Below the pieces are notes generated by a model. The model had not been told where the DNA came from and searched no databases. It saw only the letters and a program-made list of their open reading frames with translations. Positions 1 through 7,053 of a stretch of 10,719 nucleotides of DNA are shown one piece after another. Each line of letters starts with the position of its first letter. Within the stretch, counting starts at the first letter, position 1. The stretch is from an uncultured Bacteroidota bacterium (GTDB taxonomy: Bacteria; Bacteroidota; Bacteroidia; Chitinophagales; Chitinophagaceae), in the NCBI GenBank assembly GCA_938008665.1, contig CALLKA010000194.1:1-10719 (forward strand), given 5' to 3'. The translations under genes were made by a program, and so were the position numbers.

Positions 1-354
1 CAAAAACATAGTAATGAAAAATTTGTTGTTAAGCGAGTAGGCATGTTAATTAAATTAAGGCCGGAACATTTAGAGGCATATTTAAAATTACATGCGGATG
101 ATCACCCAGGAGTTAGAGACCTGTTGCAAAAATATAATTTAAGAAATTTTAATATATTTATACAAAAAATTGATAATCAATGGTTTGAATTTGGGTATTA
201 TGAGTATGTTGGAATAAATTTTTCCGCAGATATGACTGCGCTTGCAAATGAACCTCGTAATATCTATTGGCTTGAGATTTGTAATCCGATGCAACTCCCT
301 ATGGATGGAGCAACTGGATGGACTATTATGAAACAAATATATTATAATGGATAG
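1..354 (+). CDS. rhaM: L-rhamnose mutarotase (RhaM family), 5'-partial
   Basis: This protein probably interconverts the alpha and beta anomers of L-rhamnose in the cytoplasm, feeding rhamnose isomerase. The family is small (about 100-110 aa), with a dimeric ferredoxin-like fold. Visible matches are the opening strand motif KRVGMLIKL, the E-x-Y-x-x-x-H helix (Tyr13 and His17, counted from the ATG at 43; the equivalent Tyr and His line the E. coli RhaM active site), the N-F-x-I-F strand, and Y-W-L-E near residues 75-78, where the family has its conserved Trp. The only in-frame ATG in the window is at 43, but the frame is open back to base 1, and the codons before 43 encode KRVG, which belongs to the conserved family N-terminus. 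The true start is therefore most likely upstream of the window. The stop is TAG at 352-354. No hairpin terminator is visible after it. Its place beside a PUL containing a rhamnosidase supports the call. Family is confident; the start is unresolved. Confidence 0.85.
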   Translation, partial: QKHSNEKFVVKRVGMLIKLRPEHLEAYLKLHADDHPGVRDLLQKYNLRNFNIFIQKIDNQWFEFGYYEYVGINFSADMTALANEPRNIYWLEICNPMQLPMDGATGWTIMKQIYYNG

Positions 355-359
355 TTGCC

Positions 360-367
360 TAGATTTG
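360..367 (+). promoter_or_regulatory. Candidate Bacteroidota -7 box (TAGATTTG) upstream of susC
   Basis: The octamer TAGATTTG matches the Bacteroidota sigma-70 -7 consensus TAnnTTTG exactly. It lies just after the rhaM stop and about 135 nt before the susC start. No convincing TTG -33 element sits at the usual spacing upstream, so this is only a candidate. The box overlaps a perfect 10-bp palindrome, TTTGTACAAA, at 364-373, which could serve as a regulator site or could be chance in AT-rich DNA. Confidence 0.25.
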
Positions 368-420
368 TACAAAAAAATCGTGTCATTTTCCTAACTTTAA
401 ATATCAAATAATTTGGCTTC

Positions 421-445
421 ATGAAATAAAATATGTTATTTTCAT
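421..445. repeat. Imperfect inverted repeat in the susC upstream region
   Basis: The arms ATGAAA (421-426) and TTTCAT (440-445) are exact reverse complements. Further A-T pairs lie inside at 429-430 and 436-437, giving a 25-bp dyad of the form ATGAAAnnAAnnnnnTTnnTTTCAT. It sits in the only sizeable gap before the transport operon, about 58 nt from the susC ATG. It could be an operator for a dimeric regulator or a weak mRNA hairpin. The stem is AT-only apart from one G-C pair, so chance is possible. Confidence 0.3.
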
Positions 446-502
446 AGCCGATATAGAACTACTTTACGATTTCTATAAGAAACACACATAATACAATTGC
501 TT

Positions 503-3500
503 ATGCACATGTTTAGTTGTCTTCGGACTGGGCTGAAACGAATCTTCCCATCCACTTTATTTTTATTATTGCTTATTCCGTCTTTGTCCTTTGGGCAACA
601 AAAAGCCATCACAGGTGTGGTTAAGGATGATGCAGGTGAATTGCTTTCCAATATTTCGGTAGTGGTTAAAAAAACTTCAAAAGGAACATCAACAGATGCA
701 AAAGGAAGTTTTAAAATCAATGCAGCTATAGGAGACGAAATCCTTTTCACAGCCACTGGACGTGAGGATTACACAATGACAGTGGATGCAAAGAACGAAT
801 ATATAATTGTACTTAAGTCAAAAACATCTGAGCTTAATGAAGTAGTTGTTGTAGGGTTTGGTCGTCAAAGAAAAGTAAACTTAGTGGGCGCCGTTTCACA
901 AGTAAATGTGGATGAAAAATTAACGAGTCGTGCATTACCGAATGTTTCCGCTGCGTTATCCGGTCTAGTTCCGGGTTTACAAGCAATTCAGTCATCAGGT
1001 ATGGCGGGTAATAACGAAGCAAGTTTAATCATTAGAGGGTTAGGTACCGTTAACAATGCAAGCCCATTGATCGTTGTGGATGGAATGCCGGATGTCGATA
1101 TCAATAGAGTTAACATCAATGATGTAGAAACTATATCAGTTTTAAAAGATGCCACTTCGGCTTCTGTATATGGATCAAGAGCAGCGAATGGCGTTATTCT
1201 TATTACCACGCGTAGTGGAAAGGGGGCTAAAAAAACGTCCTTAAATTTTACTAGTAATAATTCTGTGGTTGCACCAACAAGGGGCTTGGATTTCATGGAT
1301 GATTATTCAAGAGCAATCACAGTGCAACAGCAAAGAACTGCAGTATCTACCTTACAAGGAAATCAACTTTTCAAATTAGGAACTGTGGATGAATGGATGG
1401 CAAAAAGTATGATTGATCCTGTAAGGTTTCCTAATACGGATATTTGGGACATTATATTACGTCCAGGTATGTTTAATAACTATAATCTTTCTGCAACTGG
1501 TGGCGGTGAAAATTCAAATTTTTATATTTCAGCTGGTTTAAAAGATGAAAAAGGATTACAAATTAATAATGACTATAAACAATATAATGCACGTTTTAAT
1601 TTTGATGCCAAGGTTAAAAATAATATGAATGTTGGATTTCGTTTTAACGGAAACTGGTCAAATTTCAGATACGGATTAGCAGAAGGCTTTAACGATCCAG
1701 ATGCTTCAAATACGGCAGGCAATGATATGCAATACGCCATTGCAGGTATTTTGCCTTACGATCCTAAAACCGGATATTATGGAGGTGTAATGGCTTATGG
1801 CGAAGATCCACAAGCATATAATCCTTACACATTATACATCAACAGCCCATCTCAAAATAACAGACAAGAGGTCAATACACAAATGTTTTATGACTGGGCA
1901 CCGATTAAAGGATTAACAGCAAGAATTGATTATGCATTGAATTATTATAACCAATTTTCTTGGAGTGCACCAACACCAAATCAAGCATATAATTTTCAAA
2001 CAGCATCTTTTGGAAGTAGAACTTATGTTGGGAATAATGCTGGCATTTCAAACTCTACAAGTACAGGGTATAAAACCATGTTAAATGGTCGCTTGAATTA
2101 TGCGACTAAAATTGGAACCAATCATGATATTGCTGCATTATTTGTATATAGTGAGGAGTTTTGGTTCGCGCGCTCTCAAGGAAGTTCAAGAAACGACCGA
2201 TTACATCCAAGTTTAACGGAGGTGAATGCAGCACTTACAGATATTCAATCAACAAGCGGTAACTCTAACAAAGAGGGTTTACAATCTTATATTGGTCGAT
2301 TCAATTATACAGGGTATAATAAATATCTGTTTGAAGCCAATGTAAGGGTGGATGGATCTTCTAAGTTCCTTCCAGAAAGTCGCTTTGGATTTTTTCCTTC
2401 TGTTGCTTTGGGTTGGAAATTCACAGAAGAAGCCTTTATTCAAAAATATACCAACAAGTTTCTTACAAGTGGTAAGCTTAGAACTTCCTATGGAAGTTTA
2501 GGTAATAATAGCGGTGTTGGAAAATACGAACAATTGGAAACGCTTACCAATTTGAATTATGTTACTGGTAGCAGTGTTCAAAAAGGTTTTGCTAATAGCA
2601 AAATGATCAATAGGGACCTTACCTGGGAAGTGACCACAGTTTTGAATATTGGACTTGATCTTGGGTTTATGCAAAATCGCTTAACAGCGGCGATCGATTT
2701 TTATGATCGTTTAACAACAGGTATGAATAGGCCTTCGGAATTTTCAACATTCTTAACTTATGCATACAATCCGCCACCAAGAACCAATATCGGAAATCTT
2801 AGAAACAGAGGTATTGAAATGGATTTGACATGGAAAGATAGGATTGGTAAATTACAATATTCATTTAATTTTAATGGAGCCTATAATAATACGAATCTTG
2901 AAAGCTGGAATACTTTATTATTAAAAGGTAATGTATTCCTTGATATGCCTTACCAATTTGTATATTCTTATGAAGACAAAGGAATCGCGCAATCATGGTC
3001 TGATGTTTATAGTAATACACCACAAGGAATTGCACCAGGTGATTTAATTATGAAAGATTTAAATGGTGATGGAAGAATTACAGCAGAAGATAGAAAAGCG
3101 TATGCCAATTTGCAAAATGAAAGACCAACCACTACTTTTTCATTCAACACCTTTCTAGCCTATAAAGCATTAGATTTTTCTATATTCTTACAAGGATCCA
3201 CAGGCAGAAAAGATTATTGGCAAACCATTTACAACAATACCAATTTTAATAATGCGCGATATGCTGCGTCCTGGGAGCATTGGACGAATCCTTGGTCATG
3301 GGATAACAGAGGAGGAAGTTGGCCAAGATTGGGGGGAAGTGGAAATAATAGAAATAGTACAACGTATTGGTTGGATGACATGAGTTTCGTACGTGTAAAA
3401 AATATACAACTCGGTTACACCGTGCCTTCTAAATTATTAAATAGAATGGGCGTAACAAAGTTGAGAATTGTAGGCTCTGCCGAAAATATTGGGACCCTTA

Positions 3501-3598
3501 CTTCCTTTAGAGGATTGGATCCTGAAAAGTTAGGTGATGACAACAATGTCTATCCAATCAATAAATCTTATTCATTGGCTATTAACTTAAGTTTCTAA
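503..3598 (+). CDS. susC: SusC/RagA-type TonB-dependent outer-membrane transporter
   Basis: This is the outer-membrane beta-barrel that imports glycan oligosaccharides with energy from TonB, in complex with the SusD protein encoded next. Counting from the ATG at 503, residues 1-31 form a Sec signal peptide (basic LKR, then a Leu-rich core, cleaved near SFG-QQ). Residues about 36-108 are a carboxypeptidase-regulatory-like beta-sandwich (ITGVVKDDAGELL...GSF). Residues 112-120 (ELNEVVVVG) are the TonB-box region. The plug follows at about 120-240, with LIIRGLGT, PLIVVDGMP, ISVLKDATSASVYGSRAANGVILITT. The rest is barrel, ending in Phe (AINLSF). An EF-hand-like loop, DLNGDGRITAED, lies at 852-863. 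At about 1,031 aa it has normal family length. An upstream in-frame TTG at 497 and ATGs at 503 and 509 are all possible starts; 503 gives a good signal peptide. Its stop is 9 nt before the SusD start, so the two are almost certainly cotranscribed. Confidence 0.96.
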   Translation: MHMFSCLRTGLKRIFPSTLFLLLLIPSLSFGQQKAITGVVKDDAGELLSNISVVVKKTSKGTSTDAKGSFKINAAIGDEILFTATGREDYTMTVDAKNEYIIVLKSKTSELNEVVVVGFGRQRKVNLVGAVSQVNVDEKLTSRALPNVSAALSGLVPGLQAIQSSGMAGNNEASLIIRGLGTVNNASPLIVVDGMPDVDINRVNINDVETISVLKDATSASVYGSRAANGVILITTRSGKGAKKTSLNFTSNNSVVAPTRGLDFMDDYSRAITVQQQRTAVSTLQGNQLFKLGTVDEWMAKSMIDPVRFPNTDIWDIILRPGMFNNYNLSATGGGENSNFYISAGLKDEKGLQINNDYKQYNARFNFDAKVKNNMNVGFRFNGNWSNFRYGLAEGFNDPDASNTAGNDMQYAIAGILPYDPKTGYYGGVMAYGEDPQAYNPYTLYINSPSQNNRQEVNTQMFYDWAPIKGLTARIDYALNYYNQFSWSAPTPNQAYNFQTASFGSRTYVGNNAGISNSTSTGYKTMLNGRLNYATKIGTNHDIAALFVYSEEFWFARSQGSSRNDRLHPSLTEVNAALTDIQSTSGNSNKEGLQSYIGRFNYTGYNKYLFEANVRVDGSSKFLPESRFGFFPSVALGWKFTEEAFIQKYTNKFLTSGKLRTSYGSLGNNSGVGKYEQLETLTNLNYVTGSSVQKGFANSKMINRDLTWEVTTVLNIGLDLGFMQNRLTAAIDFYDRLTTGMNRPSEFSTFLTYAYNPPPRTNIGNLRNRGIEMDLTWKDRIGKLQYSFNFNGAYNNTNLESWNTLLLKGNVFLDMPYQFVYSYEDKGIAQSWSDVYSNTPQGIAPGDLIMKDLNGDGRITAEDRKAYANLQNERPTTTFSFNTFLAYKALDFSIFLQGSTGRKDYWQTIYNNTNFNNARYAASWEHWTNPWSWDNRGGSWPRLGGSGNNRNSTTYWLDDMSFVRVKNIQLGYTVPSKLLNRMGVTKLRIVGSAENIGTLTSFRGLDPEKLGDDNNVYPINKSYSLAINLSF

Positions 3599-3607
3599 AA
3601 TATTATT

Positions 3608-5473
3608 ATGATGAAAATTCTAACTAATACTACAAAAATAACAATGGCAATCCTCTTAATGGGAGTGCTCATATTACCAACTTCTTGTAAGAAGGAGCTG
3701 CTTGATCTAACACCAACTGATTTATTAGCTTCAGAAAATTTTTGGAAGACAGATGAAGATGCAACTATTGCACTTATGGCTGCTTACGCTTCTGCGAGAG
3801 CGGTATTTGATCGTGATTATTATTTTGATGGCCAAGGTGCTGAATTTACAAGAGTAAGAGGTAACAGTGGAACTTCAGGACAAATTTTAAGAGGCGATGC
3901 TTATCAAGCGGGATCTTATGGTCCTAGTGGCTATGGTAGTAGCTTTGACAAATACTTTAGTTATTTATATGGCAGCGTAAACAGATCAAATTATGTTATT
4001 GAAAACATTACTAATAAAATGTTACCTACTGCAACCGGTGCTAAATTGGCATCCTTAGAAAGTATTATTGCAGAGGCAAGATTACTTAGAGGGATGACTT
4101 ATTTTAGATTGATTTCCATGTGGGGTGATGTTCCTTATATAAGTAAAATTATTTATGATAATAGTGAGGTTACTGCTTTAGCTAGAATGCCAATCGGACA
4201 AGTAAAGGATTCTATTATGGCCGATTTCAACTATGCGGTAACTAAACTTCCTAATAAAGCTTCTGCACTTGGTCGCGCTGCAAAACCAGCAGCATTAGCA
4301 TTCCGAGGAAAATTAAATTTATATTGGGGAAGTTGGAAGAAAAATGGTTGGCCAGAATTAGAAGGCTTTACGCAAAATGCTGGGGAAGCAACCACTGCTT
4401 TTGCTGCTGCAGCAGCTGATTTTAAATCAGTCATCAATGATTTTGGTTTAACACTTTATAAAAATGGTGCTCCAGGAAATATAGATGCTTTAGGTAAAGC
4501 AGATATTCTTCCAAACTATTTTGAATTATTTACACCTAAAGCAAATGGTAATCCAGAAATGCTGATGGTTTTCACACATTCTGGTACGCCAACAAATCCG
4601 TCACAAGGAGAGGAGTTGATGCGTGATTTTTCTGGACGTACTGTAGAAGGTTCACAATGTTGGGTTTCTCCAAGATATGAAATTGCCAATAGGTATCAAT
4701 TGACCACCACAGGTGATTTTGCGCCGAAGTTAGTTCAACTGAATCCTACAACAAACGCAGCAGCAAGAACCACTTTAAATTCAGCAGTGAATCCTAATTC
4801 ATACGCGAATCGTGATTATAGAATGAAATCAACGATTATGTGGGATTATGAAATGAGTATTGGATTGACTTCATTGAAATCTACTGGTTTTGCACCCTTT
4901 ATTTATAATTCATGGGCAGCGAATGTTACGATTGGTGGTGTTAATTATATTACCTATAATACTGATGGATCAAACTCGGGATATGTTTTTAGAAAATTTG
5001 TAAGAAATTATGAAGGACTGGGACGTAGCGAAGGAGATTATGCATTTCCGGTGATGCGCTTAGCAGATGTATATTTAATGTATGCGGAGGCAAGCAATGA
5101 AGTGAGTGGTCCGCTTGCAGATGCAGTTGATGTAGTAAACAAGGTACGTGCGCGCGGCGCGCTTCCTGCTTTACAAGCTGCAAAATATGCCAATAAACAA
5201 TTATTTTTTGACGCAATTGAACAAGAAAGAATCATTGAATTAGTTGCTGAAGGCTTCCGCGGTTTTGATCTTAGACGTTGGAGAGCACTTGAAAAAGTAT
5301 GGGGAGGACCAGGCGGTACGGGCGTTTGGAGACAGGATACTTATGGTGCTAACAGAGAGCAATATTATTTAAATGCGACTGATTTAGCATTCAAACAAGC
5401 ATACATCTTTAGAATACCACCAGCAGAACGCGACCGTAATCCTAATTTAACTCAAAATATACCTTGGAGATAA
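3608..5473 (+). CDS. susD: SusD/RagB-type glycan-binding surface lipoprotein
   Basis: This lipoprotein forms the lid of the SusC transporter and binds the target glycan at the cell surface. A lipoprotein signal peptide ends at LPTSC with lipidated Cys27, followed by KKE, a charged start like the Bacteroidota surface-export signal. The N-terminal part shows the SusD-like sequence LDLTPTDLLASENFWKTDEDA and TPR-like helices, including AEARLLRGMTYFRLISMWGDVP (about 157-180). The C-terminal part carries hallmark family motifs: FPVMRLADVYLMYAEA (about 480-495), VNKVRARG (about 510-517), IEQERIIELVAEGFRGFDLRRW (about 538-560), and IPPAERDRNPNLTQN (about 603-617). The 621-aa length is typical. Two ATGs in tandem (3608 and 3611) could start it. 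The 34-nt gap to the next gene suggests one operon. Ligand specificity cannot be read from the sequence; rhamnose-rich glycan is inferred from the neighbours. Confidence 0.96.
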   Translation: MMKILTNTTKITMAILLMGVLILPTSCKKELLDLTPTDLLASENFWKTDEDATIALMAAYASARAVFDRDYYFDGQGAEFTRVRGNSGTSGQILRGDAYQAGSYGPSGYGSSFDKYFSYLYGSVNRSNYVIENITNKMLPTATGAKLASLESIIAEARLLRGMTYFRLISMWGDVPYISKIIYDNSEVTALARMPIGQVKDSIMADFNYAVTKLPNKASALGRAAKPAALAFRGKLNLYWGSWKKNGWPELEGFTQNAGEATTAFAAAAADFKSVINDFGLTLYKNGAPGNIDALGKADILPNYFELFTPKANGNPEMLMVFTHSGTPTNPSQGEELMRDFSGRTVEGSQCWVSPRYEIANRYQLTTTGDFAPKLVQLNPTTNAAARTTLNSAVNPNSYANRDYRMKSTIMWDYEMSIGLTSLKSTGFAPFIYNSWAANVTIGGVNYITYNTDGSNSGYVFRKFVRNYEGLGRSEGDYAFPVMRLADVYLMYAEASNEVSGPLADAVDVVNKVRARGALPALQAAKYANKQLFFDAIEQERIIELVAEGFRGFDLRRWRALEKVWGGPGGTGVWRQDTYGANREQYYLNATDLAFKQAYIFRIPPAERDRNPNLTQNIPWR

Positions 5474-5507
5474 AATTCAAGTTTTCTTATAAATAAAATA
5501 ATAAGTA

Positions 5508-5906
5508 ATGACAAAATATTTAAAAATAACCCTTTCCATCTTGATGATATCAGTCATCATTGTTTCATGTAAAAAGGACAGCCCAGTAGATGAGGATGGG
5601 CTATTAATTACATTTAGACAAGAATGTTTTGTAAGTAACTTTGAGTTGCTTGGCTCCGACTTTGTAACAGTAAGAGCAGCGACTGCAGTGATTGATACCT
5701 TAGCTCAAACCATTAATGTGACAGTAAATCCAGGAACGGATCTAAAGAATGTGTATCCGCAATTTACCTTGGCAACCGATTGCAAGTTGGATCCGAAAGT
5801 AATTGGTAAAACAGACCTTTCTAATTTAGCAAGCCCAAAAATTTATACTGTTGTTTCAGGGAATAGAAAAATAAGAAAACCCTATACACTCAATATTAAG
5901 TTTTAA
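5508..5906 (+). CDS. Small SusD-associated lipoprotein, DUF5018-like domain
   Basis: This is a 132-aa lipoprotein of unknown exact role, probably an accessory surface glycan-binding or complex-forming protein. The signal peptide has a hydrophobic core (ITLSILMISVIIVS) and lipobox Cys21, followed by KKDSPVDED, a charged stretch like surface-exported lipoproteins. The mature part, about residues 32-132, looks like one beta-sandwich: AVIDTLAQTINVTVNPGTDL, then YPQFTLATDCKLDP, then KIYTVVS and a final YTLNIKF. The pattern 'Thr-x-x-Ile-x-Val-Thr-Val-x-x-Gly-Thr-Asp-Leu ... Phe-Thr-Leu ... Tyr-Thr-Val' is that of DUF5018-type domains found in Bacteroidota PUL lipoproteins; this match is from memory of the pattern. 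It sits 34 nt after susD and 26 nt before the next lipoprotein, in the SusE/F-like position of the operon. It is short for a SusE-like protein and has a single domain. Confidence 0.8.
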   Translation: MTKYLKITLSILMISVIIVSCKKDSPVDEDGLLITFRQECFVSNFELLGSDFVTVRAATAVIDTLAQTINVTVNPGTDLKNVYPQFTLATDCKLDPKVIGKTDLSNLASPKIYTVVSGNRKIRKPYTLNIKF

Positions 5907-5932
5907 TAAAATATCCAATAAAAACATTTGCG

Positions 5933-6913
5933 ATGCGTAATAAAAATATAAAATTTCCTGCACTGATATTAATAATGTTGACTTCCTTGTTGGCATGTAC
6001 AAAACAGGAATATACCATTCCAGATCCGGTATCTCAACTAACCAATGATTGTATCAAAAGAACTATTGGTCCAAGCATAGTAAGTTTACCTTTGGAGTTT
6101 GCTTATGCAATGGCTTTGCCAAAAATAAATGGCAAGTTGGTATCCGCAGAAGTTGAAGCTTCTATTGCAGGTGCTTCTGGTACTTTTCTTGAGCACAGGT
6201 CGTTTTATACTAATTCAAGTGGTGTTGATGTACCTGTTACAATAGGAACGCCATCTACTACTGTTGATAAGCTTACAAAGGTTACATTCAATGTTGATAC
6301 GAATGCTTCTACACTTAGATATAACTATGTGATACCAGAAGAAGCGCGTGGTAAATCGGTTTCATTTACATTTACTGCAACTAGTAGTGACGGTAAAACA
6401 GCTACTTATAAAATGGGACCTTATGCTATTTCAAAAATGGCGATCAAGAAAAACCTAGCTGTTTCAAATGGTGTGAATGCGTTTATTTCGATAGAGGATA
6501 TGGCGGTATATAATGCAACTGCGGCAGCAACGAATGCGGGAAAAGTTGATTTGGTGTATTTGTATAGAGCAACACCAACAACATTCACTCATGCCCTAGT
6601 ATCACCAGGCGCTGATGCAGCATATCTTCCGGGGGTGACACTTCCTTCGGGCGTTAACAGAAGTACAAAGTTGAGAAAAGTATTTAATTTACAAGACCGT
6701 AATTTGTCAAATCTTCAATATGGTATTTATGTTGACGATATTGATTTTACACAGCTAGATATGGTAGACATGCCAAATTACGCGTTAGGTCTTAGAGCTG
6801 AAGCGGGTGTTTGGGTAGAGACAACAGATAAAAAATACAGAGCTTATATTTTTGTAAATTCTATTAATGCTGCTGGAACAGCTGTAATAAGTATTATGCG
6901 CTATACGCTATAA
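5933..6913 (+). CDS. PUL accessory lipoprotein, DUF4466-like
   Basis: This 326-aa surface lipoprotein is likely the last gene of the transport operon. A signal peptide with core ALILIMLTSLLA ends at lipobox Cys22 (LLAC). The mature protein begins TKQEYTIPDP, then shows NDCIKRTIGPSIVSLPLEFAYAMALP (about 38-64), EASIAGASGTFLE (about 74-86), YVIPEEARGKSVSFTFTATSSDGKT (about 131-155) and YKMGPYAISKM (about 157-167). A C-terminal half follows with DLVYLYR and YGIYVDDIDF. I recognise this as the DUF4466 family, seen next to SusC/SusD genes in Bacteroidota; its biochemical role is not established to my knowledge. By position it may bind glycan at the surface, as SusE/F-type proteins do. It contains no catalytic motif that I can name. 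A strong terminator follows 46 nt after the stop. Gene and lipoprotein status are firm; the family name is moderately firm. Confidence 0.85.
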   Translation: MRNKNIKFPALILIMLTSLLACTKQEYTIPDPVSQLTNDCIKRTIGPSIVSLPLEFAYAMALPKINGKLVSAEVEASIAGASGTFLEHRSFYTNSSGVDVPVTIGTPSTTVDKLTKVTFNVDTNASTLRYNYVIPEEARGKSVSFTFTATSSDGKTATYKMGPYAISKMAIKKNLAVSNGVNAFISIEDMAVYNATAAATNAGKVDLVYLYRATPTTFTHALVSPGADAAYLPGVTLPSGVNRSTKLRKVFNLQDRNLSNLQYGIYVDDIDFTQLDMVDMPNYALGLRAEAGVWVETTDKKYRAYIFVNSINAAGTAVISIMRYTL

Positions 6914-6959
6914 AAATTTAACCCATTTTTATATTCGCTCAGTAAAGATAAACTAACGT

Positions 6960-6997
6960 AAAATCCCTTTATTTCTTTATTGAAATAAAGGGATTTT
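6960..6997. terminator. Perfect 16-bp hairpin terminator after the transport operon
   Basis: The arm AAAATCCCTTTATTTC (6960-6975) is exactly complementary to GAAATAAAGGGATTTT (6982-6997), with a 6-nt TTTATT loop. The rising arm starts with four A and the falling arm ends with four T, so it can act as a rho-independent terminator. It stands 46 nt after the stop of the DUF4466-like gene and 56 nt before the rhamnosidase start. It would separate the SusC/SusD/lipoprotein transcript from the enzyme genes, fully or as an attenuating stop. Confidence 0.85.
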
Positions 6998-7017
6998 CAT
7001 ATACACATTCCTTAGTA

Positions 7018-7025
7018 TATCGTTG
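7018..7025 (+). promoter_or_regulatory. Weak candidate -7 box upstream of the GH78 gene
   Basis: TATCGTTG differs from the Bacteroidota -7 consensus TAnnTTTG at one position. It lies between the terminator and the rhamnosidase start, where a promoter is expected if the terminator is efficient. I could not find a matching TTG -33 element, since the expected place falls in the terminator hairpin. A promoter somewhere in 6998-7053 is likely; this exact site is uncertain. Confidence 0.15.
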
Positions 7026-7053
7026 AATTCTAATATTTAAAATAGCCTGCAAT

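Noticed and set aside
139..372. Antisense open frame opposite rhaM
   Set aside because: It is the shadow of the mutarotase frame, has no recognisable domain and no sensible gene context. The other minus-strand open frames (for example 442-756, 988-1296, 4231-4437, 4989-5216) were dismissed for the same reason.
497..499. TTG at 497 as the SusC start
   Set aside because: Two ATG codons (503 and 509) follow at once in frame and give an equally good signal peptide, so a TTG start is not needed.
4403..4416. Perfect palindrome GCTGCTGCAGCAGC
   Set aside because: It encodes an Ala run in SusD; repeated Ala codons (GCT, GCA) produce such symmetry by themselves.
5150..5162. GC-rich palindrome GCGCGCGGCGCGC in a low-GC gene
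   Set aside because: It encodes the conserved VRARGA stretch of SusD; Arg and Ala codons explain the GC run, and its place inside the coding region argues against a regulatory site.
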